This document shows positions 1 through 8,789 of a stretch of DNA of 64,000 nt, one piece after another. Positions within the stretch are counted from its first letter, which is position 1. Each line of letters opens with the position of its first letter. Location: positions 3,066,263 through 3,130,262 of the forward strand of contig NZ_AP018288.1 in assembly GCF_002368335.1 (NCBI RefSeq), written 5' to 3'. The stretch comes from Nostoc sp. NIES-4103. Lineage in GTDB: Bacteria > Cyanobacteriota > Cyanobacteriia > Cyanobacteriales > Nostocaceae. Under the pieces are notes generated by a model. The model saw only the letters and a program-made list of their open reading frames with translations. It made no database searches and was not told the DNA's origin. A program made the position numbers and the translations under genes.

Positions 1-614
1 AAATCACCCAGTTGTTGTTGGATCTGCTGGAATAGTCCACCATTGCGGGTGATAAATCGCATCATCAACGAGCCGGCTAAAGGTACCACCGTCAAAGTAA
101 TTAACGCCAGTCGCCAGTTCATCAGCAGCAAAACCACTGCAATTGTCACCAATGTGACAATTCCACCAATCACCTGAATCAGGCTAGTACCCACAAATGT
201 GCGGATCTGCTCAATATCACTGGTCATCCGGGTTAGGAGTTGAGAAGTTTGTGCTTGGTCATGAAAGCTGAAACTGAGATTTTGAATTTTGCTGAAAATT
301 TTGTTCCGCAAATCATAGGCGACACCTTGAGATGCAGCCTCTGCTAAATAGCTTTGCCCAAAATTAAACACACCACGAGCGATGGCTGCAACTACCATCC
401 AGCCAGCGCTGTAAAGTACAATTTGTAAATTTTGTTTGGCAATACCGCGATCAATTCCCCAGCGAAATAGTTGCGGGGTAAGAGCATTGGCCAGTGTCAA
501 CAACAACAAACTAACCAAAGCTCCAAGCGAAGTCCAAGGGTAAGCTTTTAAACTCCCCAATACCCGCCAAATTGCCCCCATAGACGAAGTTTCTTGGATT
601 TCGGATTGCTGCAC
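1..614 (-). CDS. ABC exporter, N-terminal membrane part (cut by window edge)
   Basis: Reverse-strand reading gives about 200 residues typical of the first transmembrane part of a type-I ABC exporter (fused permease and ATPase). A hydrophobic segment precedes the stretch LTPQLFRWGIDRGIAK. It is followed by SYLAEAASQGVAYDLRNKIF and by SFHDQAQTSQLLTRMTSDIE, the coupling-helix region of this family. The frame is closed upstream by a TGA at 624-626. I place the start at GTG 612-614, because an AGGGTG ribosome-binding sequence lies about nine bases upstream; an ATG at 579-581 is the alternative. The nucleotide-binding domain lies beyond the left edge, so the substrate cannot be judged. The family call is firm and the start is tentative. 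Confidence 0.85.
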   Translation of the reverse strand, partial: MQQSEIQETSSMGAIWRVLGSLKAYPWTSLGALVSLLLLTLANALTPQLFRWGIDRGIAKQNLQIVLYSAGWMVVAAIARGVFNFGQSYLAEAASQGVAYDLRNKIFSKIQNLSFSFHDQAQTSQLLTRMTSDIEQIRTFVGTSLIQVIGGIVTLVTIAVVLLLMNWRLALITLTVVPLAGSLMMRFITRNGGLFQQIQQQLGD

Positions 615-654
615 CAATGGAATTCACCCTGATACTTTGTGGAAAATTATATCT

Positions 655-768
655 GGGAATGGGGCATTGGGCATGGGGCATTGGGAATGGGGAATTGGGG
701 ATTGGGGATTGGGGACTGGGGAACTCGGGGCCCCCTCTGGGGATAAGGGGCAATGGGGAATTGGGATT
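655..768. repeat. G-rich heptamer-type tandem repeats with a hairpin
   Basis: Runs of GGGGATT, GGGGACT and GGGCATT units are followed by a self-complementary GGGGCCCC core beside GGGGAACTC. The same GGGGAACTC / CCCCTAATCC module recurs near 13280, 62125 and 63940. This is a cyanobacterial short tandem repeat region and not coding; the open frame through it is a by-product of the repeat. Confidence 0.85.
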
Positions 769-798
769 ATAAATAACAAATGACAAACCTACTAATTC

Positions 799-2118
799 TT
801 ACGATCGCCATCGTTTTCTCAGCCACCAAACCATAAAACCAACAATAATTCCAACTAGCAGACTGGTACTCAAAGGGTATTTGCAAAAAAACTTAGCTTG
901 CTGAAAAATATCTTTACAATCTTTTGCCGTATCTTTTATCAGAGATATCGTTGCTATGCCTGTACCAGTAGCAGCTACAAGCTCTTGAAAGTTGCGATCG
1001 CGTTCTGCTTTCTCGACTTCTATACGACTGCGAGTAGCGTTAATTGTATCTTCCAACAGTTGCAACCCCAGCTGCATATTGTTAATATCTTTGGAAATCT
1101 GTAGTAAATATTTTTTGCTGGCTAGATCGCTCAAGTTTTCTAAAAAATCTAACTGATTGTTTTTACCTGCTTTTTCTTTAATGAAAGCCAAACGTATTTG
1201 ATAATTAGATAAATTAATTTTAATAATTTGCTTTTGAAAAGAAAGGTTGAGCAAATCAATTGTGTATTGTTGGAGAATATTATCAATATTGTTTAAAATT
1301 GTGCGAGAACGATTAAAATTATGTTTTTCATGCCTATCATAATTTTGATTGGTAATTCTTCTATATTCTTCAACTTTCTTATAATGATTTAGCAGAGATT
1401 GTTTGGATAAACGACTTTGCCAGTAAGCCCAGGTAATTTTACTACGATAACAAAACAATCCCATCCAATCGATATAAAATTCCGCAGCTTTTTCTGCACT
1501 CTCTCGATTAGGATAAATCGCAATAATTACATGGTGTGCGTTATGATTTAGATGATGATTTACATGAGCTATGCTCTGATTTAGGTTATCTGTCTGCGAT
1601 AACTCAAAAACTGTAGCGTTTAAGAATTTACCTCTGGTTGGCTGCCAAGTACCTGTAAATAAAGCATAATAGCAATCTTTGGCTATATCTTCAGGATTTC
1701 GATGCAAGTTATCTGGTAACCAGCCAGAAAGCATCCAAGTTTGTCCAATTGTTGACAGTTCTTGATTGAGTTTTTGGGTGATCTCAGCTTTTAAAGTTGC
1801 AAAATCTTTAGCTGGTTGAGCTACAAGTTGATTTTTAAAGGAACAATCAATTTGCAAGCCATAAGTATCATTTAATCTGACAGGATAATAGTATCCTTCT
1901 AAAATTGACTTGGTTGGCTGCAAGTCAATGCGAGCCGGATAGGTCAGTTCTAAATACTCAATTTCAATATCAGCATCATTGAATTGAGTATTAGGTGGTA
2001 ATTGAGATAAAAAATTTGCTTTGTTTTTTTGTATTTCTTCTTCAGTGGCGTTTAAAGGACTTTTTAAAGTATACAAAAATAAATCGAGAGTAGGATAGAT
2101 TAAATCGCTCATCAGCAC
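799..2118 (-). CDS. hypothetical protein with C-terminal membrane anchor
   Basis: The product has 439 residues and I do not recognise it. Visible features are a mostly hydrophilic body with long alpha-helical, Lys/Glu/Asn-rich stretches from about residue 240 to 400 (coiled-coil-like), and one clear hydrophobic segment near residues 418-433 followed by a basic tail (LRKRWRS). That suggests a tail-anchored protein with its bulk in the cytoplasm. It lies 7 bases downstream of the 172-residue gene on the same strand, so the two are probably co-transcribed. The pair is divergent from the caspase-NTPase-WD40 gene across about 580 bases. A link with that gene is only positional. ATG codons at the first and third residues are both possible starts. 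Confidence 0.7.
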   Translation of the reverse strand: MLMSDLIYPTLDLFLYTLKSPLNATEEEIQKNKANFLSQLPPNTQFNDADIEIEYLELTYPARIDLQPTKSILEGYYYPVRLNDTYGLQIDCSFKNQLVAQPAKDFATLKAEITQKLNQELSTIGQTWMLSGWLPDNLHRNPEDIAKDCYYALFTGTWQPTRGKFLNATVFELSQTDNLNQSIAHVNHHLNHNAHHVIIAIYPNRESAEKAAEFYIDWMGLFCYRSKITWAYWQSRLSKQSLLNHYKKVEEYRRITNQNYDRHEKHNFNRSRTILNNIDNILQQYTIDLLNLSFQKQIIKINLSNYQIRLAFIKEKAGKNNQLDFLENLSDLASKKYLLQISKDINNMQLGLQLLEDTINATRSRIEVEKAERDRNFQELVAATGTGIATISLIKDTAKDCKDIFQQAKFFCKYPLSTSLLVGIIVGFMVWWLRKRWRS

Positions 2119-2125
2119 ATGAAAA

Positions 2126-2644
2126 CTAATTAAACGAGTGATAATTGGATAGTAATTGTTTCCATCTATCTAGAAATGTTGCTTGTTTAACTGTTTCTTC
2201 TGGTTGCTCAGAATTTCCGATAATGACTGCAACATTATTGATTTGACTTGCATAGTCTATAACTTCTGATTTTGGTATAAAGCCTTTTAGGATAGAAGCC
2301 TGATTGCAACTGATGAGCCTACTAATTTCAGCGTCTGTAGGCAGTAAATCATTAGGTATTTCTTCTAGCTTATCCAGTTGATGTTTATAAAATTGATAAG
2401 CTTGATTTAATTCAGGATTTGCAGCAATTATCTCTAACAAATCTTTTTGAATATAACTTTCCCAAGCTTTTGGCTGAGAGTCTAATTTCTTTGCAACTTC
2501 CTTTAAATTCTGTTTCTCTTGTTGGCTGAGAGCAGTATTTAAGCCTTGGAAGGCTAGAAGAAAAGCCATAATAGTATTGTCCAACTTTACTTTCATGGTT
2601 TTTATGTCAAACTCACTACATCTAGTGTAGACATATTTCATCAA
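2126..2644 (-). CDS. hypothetical helical protein
   Basis: A 172-residue protein of unknown function, rich in Lys, Gln, Glu and Leu and predicted by eye to be mostly helical. It has no signal peptide or membrane segment. It ends 7 bases before the start of the next gene (the membrane-anchored hypothetical), so the two form a probable operon. An internal ATG at 2594-2596 (MKVKLDN) would remove the first 16 residues, which look unlike the rest; neither start has a strong ribosome-binding sequence. The small size and tight pairing would suit a regulatory or partner protein, but nothing in the sequence shows this. Confidence 0.6.
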   Translation of the reverse strand: MMKYVYTRCSEFDIKTMKVKLDNTIMAFLLAFQGLNTALSQQEKQNLKEVAKKLDSQPKAWESYIQKDLLEIIAANPELNQAYQFYKHQLDKLEEIPNDLLPTDAEISRLISCNQASILKGFIPKSEVIDYASQINNVAVIIGNSEQPEETVKQATFLDRWKQLLSNYHSFN

Positions 2645-3225
2645 TGATTTATCAAGAAAAATTAAACCATAGAGTATTTAAAAGCAGGCGTGAAACATTG
2701 TATTTACTGGTATTTATGGCTAATCGATATTCTTTCAAATTATCAAATCTTTACATAGCCATAACGCACCATATTGAACTGATACCACTAAATTTTTAAA
2801 TTAATATATATCCTTTTTTACTACCGTTTATTTTAACTGTGATGACAGCTAAATATCAAAATTATAGTTAATTTACTTCTAGAGAATGTGCGGTAATTAC
2901 GGTTAAAATTTCATTTCGATGGCAACACAGTCAAGATTAGCAATCACATAAACGGAAGTGTTCGCTTAGCTTAGGTTGCAATTACAAGTATTCATTTGCA
3001 CTTAACATTAAAGAATAACCATTATTCATTTAATGTTGATAATTAATAAATTTAAGTATTTATATTTAAAATGCAAGTTTAATATATAACGTTATTTTCA
3101 TTTTTTATTTTTTCTCTCTACTAGAGATAATCTAGTTAATAGAAAGCTGCGAAATAAATTTCAGCTGTGGACAAATTTTGTCTACAGTTCAACAAAAAAT
3201 TCTCAGGGTTAGTCAGGTAGAAACA
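2645..3225. other. AT-rich divergent intergenic region
   Basis: About 580 AT-rich bases between the divergent hypothetical pair and the caspase-WD40 gene, so it must hold promoters for both sides. An imperfect CTCT...AGAG palindrome lies at about 3112-3128. I see no RNA gene, no recognisable mobile element and no operator that I can name. Confidence 0.5.
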
Positions 3226-6200
3226 ATGACATCGGAATGGGCAGCTCAAGTTATTGGGATTAATTATTATCCAGACTACACCACCTTAAAGCCGCTAACA
3301 GCAGCAGCAGAGGATGCACAAAAAATTGCGGAACAACTAGAACAATACGGTTATAGACCTTTTCGCGCTCAGTGTTTACCTAAAACCTTAAACCAGAAGG
3401 GAGAAAGTAAAATTGACCCACAAGGGGCGGTAAGGGTGCAAGAATTGCAACAAGCGATCGCTAATCTCTTTAATCCTCCTCCTCCCAACCCTATCCCAGA
3501 AACAGCCTTATTCTTCTTTTCTGGACATGGGTGGTGTAAAACTGTGGCGGGAAGGGAAGAAATTTTTTTGGCTACCAGCGATGTTCTACCCAAAGAACAA
3601 ATCTATGGTATACCTCTGAGGTGGTTGGGAGAGCAATTACAAACAAGTCATGCTAAACGAGTGATTGTCTGGCTAGATTGCTGCTATGGTGGGGAATTGT
3701 TGAAATTTATTCCCACAAACAAAGATTACTGTTTAATTACCGCCACTCGTTCCTATGAAACTGGAATAGAAATTCCCCACACCCAAGGGTTGTTGACGCA
3801 GGCGTTAATTGCAGGATTAAACCCAAAAAAAGACCCAGATGGGATCATCAATAGCCACAAATTAGCAGATTTCATCATCAAACGCATGGCTCATACAGCC
3901 CAGCATCCCTTAATTGCTAATTCCCAGCGAGCAATTCTGCTAACCACAAAATATCCGCCACAAAGCTTTCAGGATCAATGTCCTTATCGTTCCCTGTTGT
4001 ATTTTAGCGAGAACAAACAAGATGCTGAGGTCTTTTTTGGGCGGAGTGCGCTAACTCAACAATTGATTGCACAGGTAAGAAATCATCATCGCTTAATTGC
4101 AGTATTAGGAGCTTCCGGTAGTGGGAAATCATCTTTGTTAAGAGCTGGGTTACTCTATCAGCTCAAGTTAGGACAAGAAATTTCAGGGAGCGATCGCTGG
4201 ACTTATATTACTCCTTTTACACCGCAAGAAACTCCTGTGGAAAGTTTAAAGCAGGCTTTTGCTCATCTTTTGCTTCCAGAGACAACAACCCCTCCCCGTT
4301 CATGGGGAGGGGTAGGGGGTGGGGTTCCAACTGTATTGCAACCAACTGAGAAACCCTATATTGCTCATGTCATCGGGGAGAGGTTACAAGCATTAAACAC
4401 ACCAGTGATTTTGATTATCGACCAGTTAGAAGAATGCTTTACTATGTGCAATAACAGTCAGCGTCAAGAATTCTTTGACTGTTTGATAGCATTAATTGAC
4501 TGTACAGATAACCTGTGTATCTTGTTGGGGATGCGATCGGATTTTCGGGGAAGATTGCGAGAATATCCCAAATTTGCCGAAAGAATAGATAAACCTTACA
4601 TTAATGTCGAACACTTAAACCGTGAGGAACTCGAAGAAGCAATTACTAAACCAGCTGAATGGGTAGGCTTAGGCATAGAAGGAACATTAAAACAGCAACT
4701 AATTAACGATGTTGAAGATTACCCTGGCAGTTTACCTCTGCTACAGTATACTTTGACAGAATTGTGGCGGGAGTCGAGAAAACAAGGTGATGAGTTTCTC
4801 CGCCTTAAAACTTATCAGGATTTAGGCGGGGTGGAAGGAACACTCCAAAAACGCGCCGATGCAGTTTACGACAATCTTTCACCCACAGAACAAACTGTGG
4901 CGCGGCGAATTTTTCTCGAATTGACGCAAATAGGAGAAACCATAGATGTCAGACGACGCGTGCGTTTACGCGAGTTGGTTAATTCCCATCATTCCCTAGA
5001 ACTTTTGCAACAGGTGAGTGATAAGTTAGCCAATAAAAACGCACGATTAATTACCAAGACAGATGAGTCAGATTCTCAAGATGTAATTTTAGATGTTGTT
5101 CACGAAGCCTTAATCCGCCATTGGAAAAAGTTGCGGGATTGGAAAGAGGAATATAAGTTGGGAATAGGCATTGAGCGACAGATTGAAGCAGAAGCCCAAG
5201 AATGGGATAGGAATGAGAGAAAGCCAGGATTCCTTAGACAAAATGACAGGTTAACAGTAGCAGAGTTATATTTAACTAAGTTTGGCCATTGGCAAATGCT
5301 GAATGGAGTAGCCGAGGAGTACATTCACAAGAGTCAAGAACGGCGCGATAAGCTAGTTCAAGAAGAGAAAAAACGCCAACAAGAAAAGCTCAAAGCAGCA
5401 CGACGGCAAAATCGAGTTGTCACTATATTTACTATTGGGTTAGCTGGAGTCAGTATCTTTGCTGGTTTTCAATGGTACAGCGCCCAAAGTAATGCTAAGA
5501 AAGCAGCACAACAAAGCGCCATTACACTGGCTCAAACCTCTGAATCTTCCCTAGCGTCTAACAGGCAAATTGAGGCTTTAGTTGCAGCCATACAGTCAGT
5601 TAGACAACTTTCAGGTAGACCACTTAGGAAGAATGTGAATCTAGAACAAGTGGCTAACCAGCTAGCAGCTTTAGCACTAAGGCGAGCAATTTACACTATC
5701 CAAGAGAATAACCGCTTGGAAGGGCATAGCAATTATGTCTGGGGCGTAGCATTCAGCCCGGATGGCAAGACCATTGCTTCTGCTAGTTTGGACAATACTG
5801 TCAAACTCTGGAATGTGGCTACAGGCGAGGAAATTGCTATCCTCAAAGGGCATAGCGATGAAGTCAGGGACGTAGCATTCAGCCCAGATGGCAAGACCAT
5901 TGCTTCTGCTAGTTTGGACAAAACAGTCAAACTCTGGAATGCAGCTACAGGTAAGGAAATTAATACCCTCAAAGGGCATAGCGATTCAGTCTATAGCGTA
6001 GCATTTAGTCCAGATGGCAAGATGATTGCTTCTGCTAGTGCTGACAAAACTGTCAAACTCTGGAATGCAGCTACAGGTAAGGAAATTAATACCCTCAAAG
6101 GGCATAGCGATTCAGTCTATAGCGTAGCATTCAGCTCGGATGGCAAGACCATTGCTTCTGCTAGTTTGGACAAAACAGTCAAACTCTGGAATGCAGCTAC

Positions 6201-7593
6201 AGGTAAGGAAATTAATACCCTCAAAGGGCATAGCAATTTGGTCTATAGCGTAGCATTCAGCCCAGATTGCAAGATGATTGCTTCTGCTAGTGGTGACAAA
6301 ACCGTCAAACTCTGGAAGGTGTCTACAGGTAAGGCAATTACTACCCTCAACGGGCATAGCTATGAGGTCTATAGCGTAGCATTCAGCCTAGATGGCAAGA
6401 TAATTGCTTCTGCTAGTGGTGACAAAACCGTCAAACTCTGGAATGTAGCTACAAATAAGGAAATTACTACCCTCAAAGGGCATCCCGGTTTTGTCTTGGA
6501 CGTAGCATTTAGCCCGGATGGCAAAACAATTGCTTCTGCTAGTGGTGACAAAACTGTCAAACTCTGGAATGTAGCTACAGTTAAAACAATTACTACCCTT
6601 AAAGGGCATTCCGGTTTTGTTTTGGGCGTAGCATTCAGCCCGGATGGCAAGACCATTGCTTCTGCTAGTTTGGACAAAACCGTCAAACTTTGGAATGTGG
6701 TTACAAATAAGGAAATTATTCCCCTCAAAGGGCATAGCGATGAGGTTTGGGGAGTAGCATTCAGCCCGGATGGCAAAACCATTGCTTCTGCTAGTTTGGA
6801 CAAAACTGTCAAACTCTGGAATGTGGCTACAGGTGAGGTAATTACTACCCTCAAAGGGCATTGTGATGTGGTCTGGGGTGTAGCATTCAGCCCAGATGGC
6901 AAGACCATTGCTTCTGCTAGTGGTGACAAAACCGTCAAACTTTGGAATGTGGCTACAGGTAAGGAAATTACTACCCTCAACAGGCATAGCAATAAAGTCT
7001 ATAGCGTAACATTCAGCCCAGATGGCAAGACCATTGCTTCTGCTAGTGGTGACAATACTGTCAAACTTTGGGATGCGGCTACAAATAAGGAAATTACTAC
7101 CCTCAACAGGCATAGTGGTTCGGTCTGGGGCGTAGCATTCAGCCCGGATGGCAAGACCATTGCTTCTGCTAGTGGTGACAATACTGTCAAACTTTGGGAT
7201 GCGGCTACAAATAAGGAAATTAATACCCTCAACGGGCATAGCGGTTCGGTCTGGGGCGTAGCATTCAGCCCGGATGGCAAAACCATTGCTTCTGCTAGTG
7301 GCGACAATACTGTCAAACTCTGGAATGCGGCTACAAGGGAGGAAATCATTACCCTCAACGGGCATAGCAATGAAGTCTATGGCGTAGCATTCAGCCCGGA
7401 TGGCAAAACCATTGCTTCTGCTAGTGGTGACAATACTGTCAAACTCTGGAACATCTACCCAAATCAACTTAAGGATTTAATAATTTCTGGTAGCCTTGAG
7501 GAGCTAATGAGCTACAGTTGCAATTGGCTACGTCCTTATCTAGAGTCAAATCCCAATGTGAGCGATCGCACCCTCTGCGATGGCGTTAATTAG
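3226..7593 (+). CDS. caspase-like / STAND NTPase / 14-repeat WD40 protein
   Basis: A large signalling protein of the metacaspase-like (peptidase C14) class. Order: caspase domain with the His box FFFSGHGW (about nt 3510) and the Cys box WLDCCYGG (about nt 3670); an nSTAND1-type NTPase with Walker A GASGSGKSS (about 4110) and Walker B ILIIDQLEE (about 4405); a hydrophobic segment VVTIFTIGLAGVSIFAG (about 5415-5470); and 14 WD40 repeats from about 5715 to 7450, enough for two seven-bladed propellers. Both catalytic residues are present. The repeats are nearly identical in DNA with a 126-bp period, which implies recent expansion or conversion. A C/G-rich palindromic repeat is inserted in frame at 4288-4326. 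I chose ATG 3226 (preceded by AGGTAGAAACA) over an in-frame TTG at 3178, which would add 16 residues. Such proteins are thought to act in stress or anti-phage cell death; that role is inference here. Confidence 0.9.
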   Translation: MTSEWAAQVIGINYYPDYTTLKPLTAAAEDAQKIAEQLEQYGYRPFRAQCLPKTLNQKGESKIDPQGAVRVQELQQAIANLFNPPPPNPIPETALFFFSGHGWCKTVAGREEIFLATSDVLPKEQIYGIPLRWLGEQLQTSHAKRVIVWLDCCYGGELLKFIPTNKDYCLITATRSYETGIEIPHTQGLLTQALIAGLNPKKDPDGIINSHKLADFIIKRMAHTAQHPLIANSQRAILLTTKYPPQSFQDQCPYRSLLYFSENKQDAEVFFGRSALTQQLIAQVRNHHRLIAVLGASGSGKSSLLRAGLLYQLKLGQEISGSDRWTYITPFTPQETPVESLKQAFAHLLLPETTTPPRSWGGVGGGVPTVLQPTEKPYIAHVIGERLQALNTPVILIIDQLEECFTMCNNSQRQEFFDCLIALIDCTDNLCILLGMRSDFRGRLREYPKFAERIDKPYINVEHLNREELEEAITKPAEWVGLGIEGTLKQQLINDVEDYPGSLPLLQYTLTELWRESRKQGDEFLRLKTYQDLGGVEGTLQKRADAVYDNLSPTEQTVARRIFLELTQIGETIDVRRRVRLRELVNSHHSLELLQQVSDKLANKNARLITKTDESDSQDVILDVVHEALIRHWKKLRDWKEEYKLGIGIERQIEAEAQEWDRNERKPGFLRQNDRLTVAELYLTKFGHWQMLNGVAEEYIHKSQERRDKLVQEEKKRQQEKLKAARRQNRVVTIFTIGLAGVSIFAGFQWYSAQSNAKKAAQQSAITLAQTSESSLASNRQIEALVAAIQSVRQLSGRPLRKNVNLEQVANQLAALALRRAIYTIQENNRLEGHSNYVWGVAFSPDGKTIASASLDNTVKLWNVATGEEIAILKGHSDEVRDVAFSPDGKTIASASLDKTVKLWNAATGKEINTLKGHSDSVYSVAFSPDGKMIASASADKTVKLWNAATGKEINTLKGHSDSVYSVAFSSDGKTIASASLDKTVKLWNAATGKEINTLKGHSNLVYSVAFSPDCKMIASASGDKTVKLWKVSTGKAITTLNGHSYEVYSVAFSLDGKIIASASGDKTVKLWNVATNKEITTLKGHPGFVLDVAFSPDGKTIASASGDKTVKLWNVATVKTITTLKGHSGFVLGVAFSPDGKTIASASLDKTVKLWNVVTNKEIIPLKGHSDEVWGVAFSPDGKTIASASLDKTVKLWNVATGEVITTLKGHCDVVWGVAFSPDGKTIASASGDKTVKLWNVATGKEITTLNRHSNKVYSVTFSPDGKTIASASGDNTVKLWDAATNKEITTLNRHSGSVWGVAFSPDGKTIASASGDNTVKLWDAATNKEINTLNGHSGSVWGVAFSPDGKTIASASGDNTVKLWNAATREEIITLNGHSNEVYGVAFSPDGKTIASASGDNTVKLWNIYPNQLKDLIISGSLEELMSYSCNWLRPYLESNPNVSDRTLCDGVN
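4288..4326 (+). repeat. palindromic intergenic-type repeat inside the caspase-WD40 gene
   Basis: CCCCTCCCC and GGGGAGGGG flank a short loop (GTTCAT), followed by TAGGGGGTGGGG. The module resembles the C/G-rich palindromes seen between genes (for example 8430-8455). It is read in frame as a Pro/Trp/Gly-rich insert (PPRSWGGVGGGVP) between Walker A and Walker B of the NTPase domain. Confidence 0.75.
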
Positions 7594-7680
7594 CTTTGCA
7601 GCCACAAATCAATTACTGCTACTGCAATAATATCTTACTTTCAAGAAACCTCCGGGGCGATCGTTCAAATTCCAACCTTC

Positions 7681-7894
7681 CCTGTAGCAACTTCCGCGTT
7701 CCTTGCAGCAACTTCCGTCTTCACGTTTGCGTGTTTCGCGCAGCCTGTAGCAACTTCCGTTTTCCTTGCAGCAACTTCCGTCTTCACGTTTGCGTGTTTC
7801 GCGCAGCCTGTAGCAACTTCCGTTTTCCTTGCAGCAACTTCCGTCTTCACGTTTGCGTGTTTCGCGCAGCCTGTAGCAACTTCCGCCTTCACGT
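7681..7894. repeat. 63-bp tandem repeat, about 3.4 units
   Basis: The word CCTGTAGCAACTTCC starts at 7681, 7744, 7807 and 7870, an exact 63-base period. Each full unit contains GCAACTTCCG twice and a small self-complementary TGCG...CGCA element. Because 63 is a multiple of three, open frames run through it on both strands. I regard these as by-products, since they have no plausible start context and a repetitive Cys/Phe or Lys/Val composition. Confidence 0.85.
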
Positions 7895-8084
7895 TATTAG
7901 AAACAGACTTGTGTCACAACATCTTTCCTCAAATAGAATACGCTTCATCAGCGTCAACTAATACCTCTGCAACAAATGTGGTTTTAATTAACGTGAGTTC
8001 GATGAACCTCTCCTTCCCGGCCTCCCTCTCCTAAAAGCCTACGGTGTACACACAAGTTATCTAATCACATGAGTCTGTTGAATT

Positions 8085-8170
8085 ACCCCACCCTAACCCT
8101 AACGCCACTTGCTTCAAGTCGGGCATTGCCCGCCCAACGCAGTGGCTCCCCCTTGTCAAGGGGAGGGAAC
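8085..8170. repeat. C/G-rich palindromic repeat
   Basis: The stretch runs from ACCCCACCCTAACCCTAACG to AAGGGGAGGG around the core GCCCAACGCAGTGGCTCCCC. A close relative at about 14350-14440 forms the interior of another element. Non-coding. Confidence 0.65.
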
Positions 8171-8208
8171 TAGATTTTCTTATTTCCCCCCGAAGATCGG
8201 GGGGATTA

Positions 8209-8322
8209 ATACCATTTCACGAAATTTTTGATACAAATCACTTTTCTTGCTCCCCCAGCCTCCCCAGCTTCCCCAGCTCCCCCAGCTTGCCTAAATGTAT
8301 CCACTTTAAAGTGAAACGGTAT
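8209..8322. mobile_element. 114-bp miniature element, copy 1
   Basis: Imperfect 12-base terminal inverted repeats ATACCATTTCAC (8209-8220) and GTGAAACGGTAT (8311-8322) enclose tandem CCCCAGCTT-type units. The copy at 47004-47117 is also 114 bases long, in the opposite orientation, and a third lies at 36743. Non-coding. Confidence 0.75.
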
Positions 8323-8589
8323 AAGGGGGGTAAAACCCGGATCTGACAAGCAACTCGATTTGTGTGTACACCGTAGCTCCTAAAAGCAGAGGGAGGAGAA
8401 ACGAAAAAGTAAAGGTTTTACTCCCCTCTCCTAAAAGGAGAGGGGCCGGGGGAGAGGTCAAAACAACACTTGTCAAACTCACGTTAAATTTTAGGCTTTT
8501 TGCGAAAAATCAACAATTTCACGTATGACAACTTTTTCAACAATTGTCCACTATAGAGTTAACAGTAGTTTAGAAAATGAGTATTAATT

Positions 8590-8783
8590 ATGGCAAGACA
8601 AAAACGCAGTTCACGTACTTTGGGCAAAGCTGAAACACGTCTAGCCAGCATTAAATCCATTAGTTCAACTCTCGATGTTGGAGAAGGATTAACAGTTAAA
8701 GATTATACTGAAAAAATTGACAGCCTCAGAAAATCCCTAGAAACATACAATACTATCCTCTCTACTATCGATGTCTTAGTGAC
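8590..8783 (+). pseudogene. 5' part of a small gene split by the IS200/IS605 element
   Basis: Starts at ATG 8590 (MARQKRSSRTLG) and reads 64 codons of an acidic/basic helical protein, up to STIDVLV, before entering the end of the insertion element. The 3' part resumes at 10638. Joining 8783 to 10638 restores one frame of 121 codons with no stop. I do not know the family; it looks like a small conserved cytoplasmic protein. Without the element the gene would be intact, so the loss could be reversible by precise excision. Confidence 0.75.
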
Positions 8784-8789
8784 ATACTC

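Larger units (their letters stand above)
8040..8375. mobile_element. nested element with perfect 16-bp terminal inverted repeats
   Basis: TACGGTGTACACACAA at 8040-8055 is the exact reverse complement of TTGTGTGTACACCGTA at 8360-8375. The word CTCCTAAAAGC lies on both sides (about 8028-8038 and 8376-8386). This may be a target duplication or part of the host palindrome. There is no transposase inside, so it is a non-autonomous element. Confidence 0.7.
7988..8488. mobile_element. outer miniature inverted-repeat element, interrupted by nested elements
   Basis: The ends are a perfect 12-base inverted repeat: TTAACGTGAGTT at 7988-7999 and AACTCACGTTAA at 8477-8488. Internal sequence outside the nested insert is C/G-rich and palindromic (CCCTCTCCTAAAAGGAGAGGGG near 8424-8445). 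It encodes no protein. It is interrupted between 8039 and 8376 by a second element. Confidence 0.7.

Noticed and set aside
5677..7467. Long open frames on the minus strand opposite the WD40 repeats (up to 359 codons)
   Set aside because: They mirror the 126-bp repeats of the plus-strand gene, have low-complexity repetitive translation and no ribosome-binding sequence. They are a consequence of repeat period divisible by three.
7596..7961. Open frames of 121 codons (plus) and 75 codons (minus) in the 63-bp repeat
   Set aside because: Repetitive Cys/Phe/Arg or Lys/Val/Ala strings, with no independent sign of coding. Treated as a tandem repeat.
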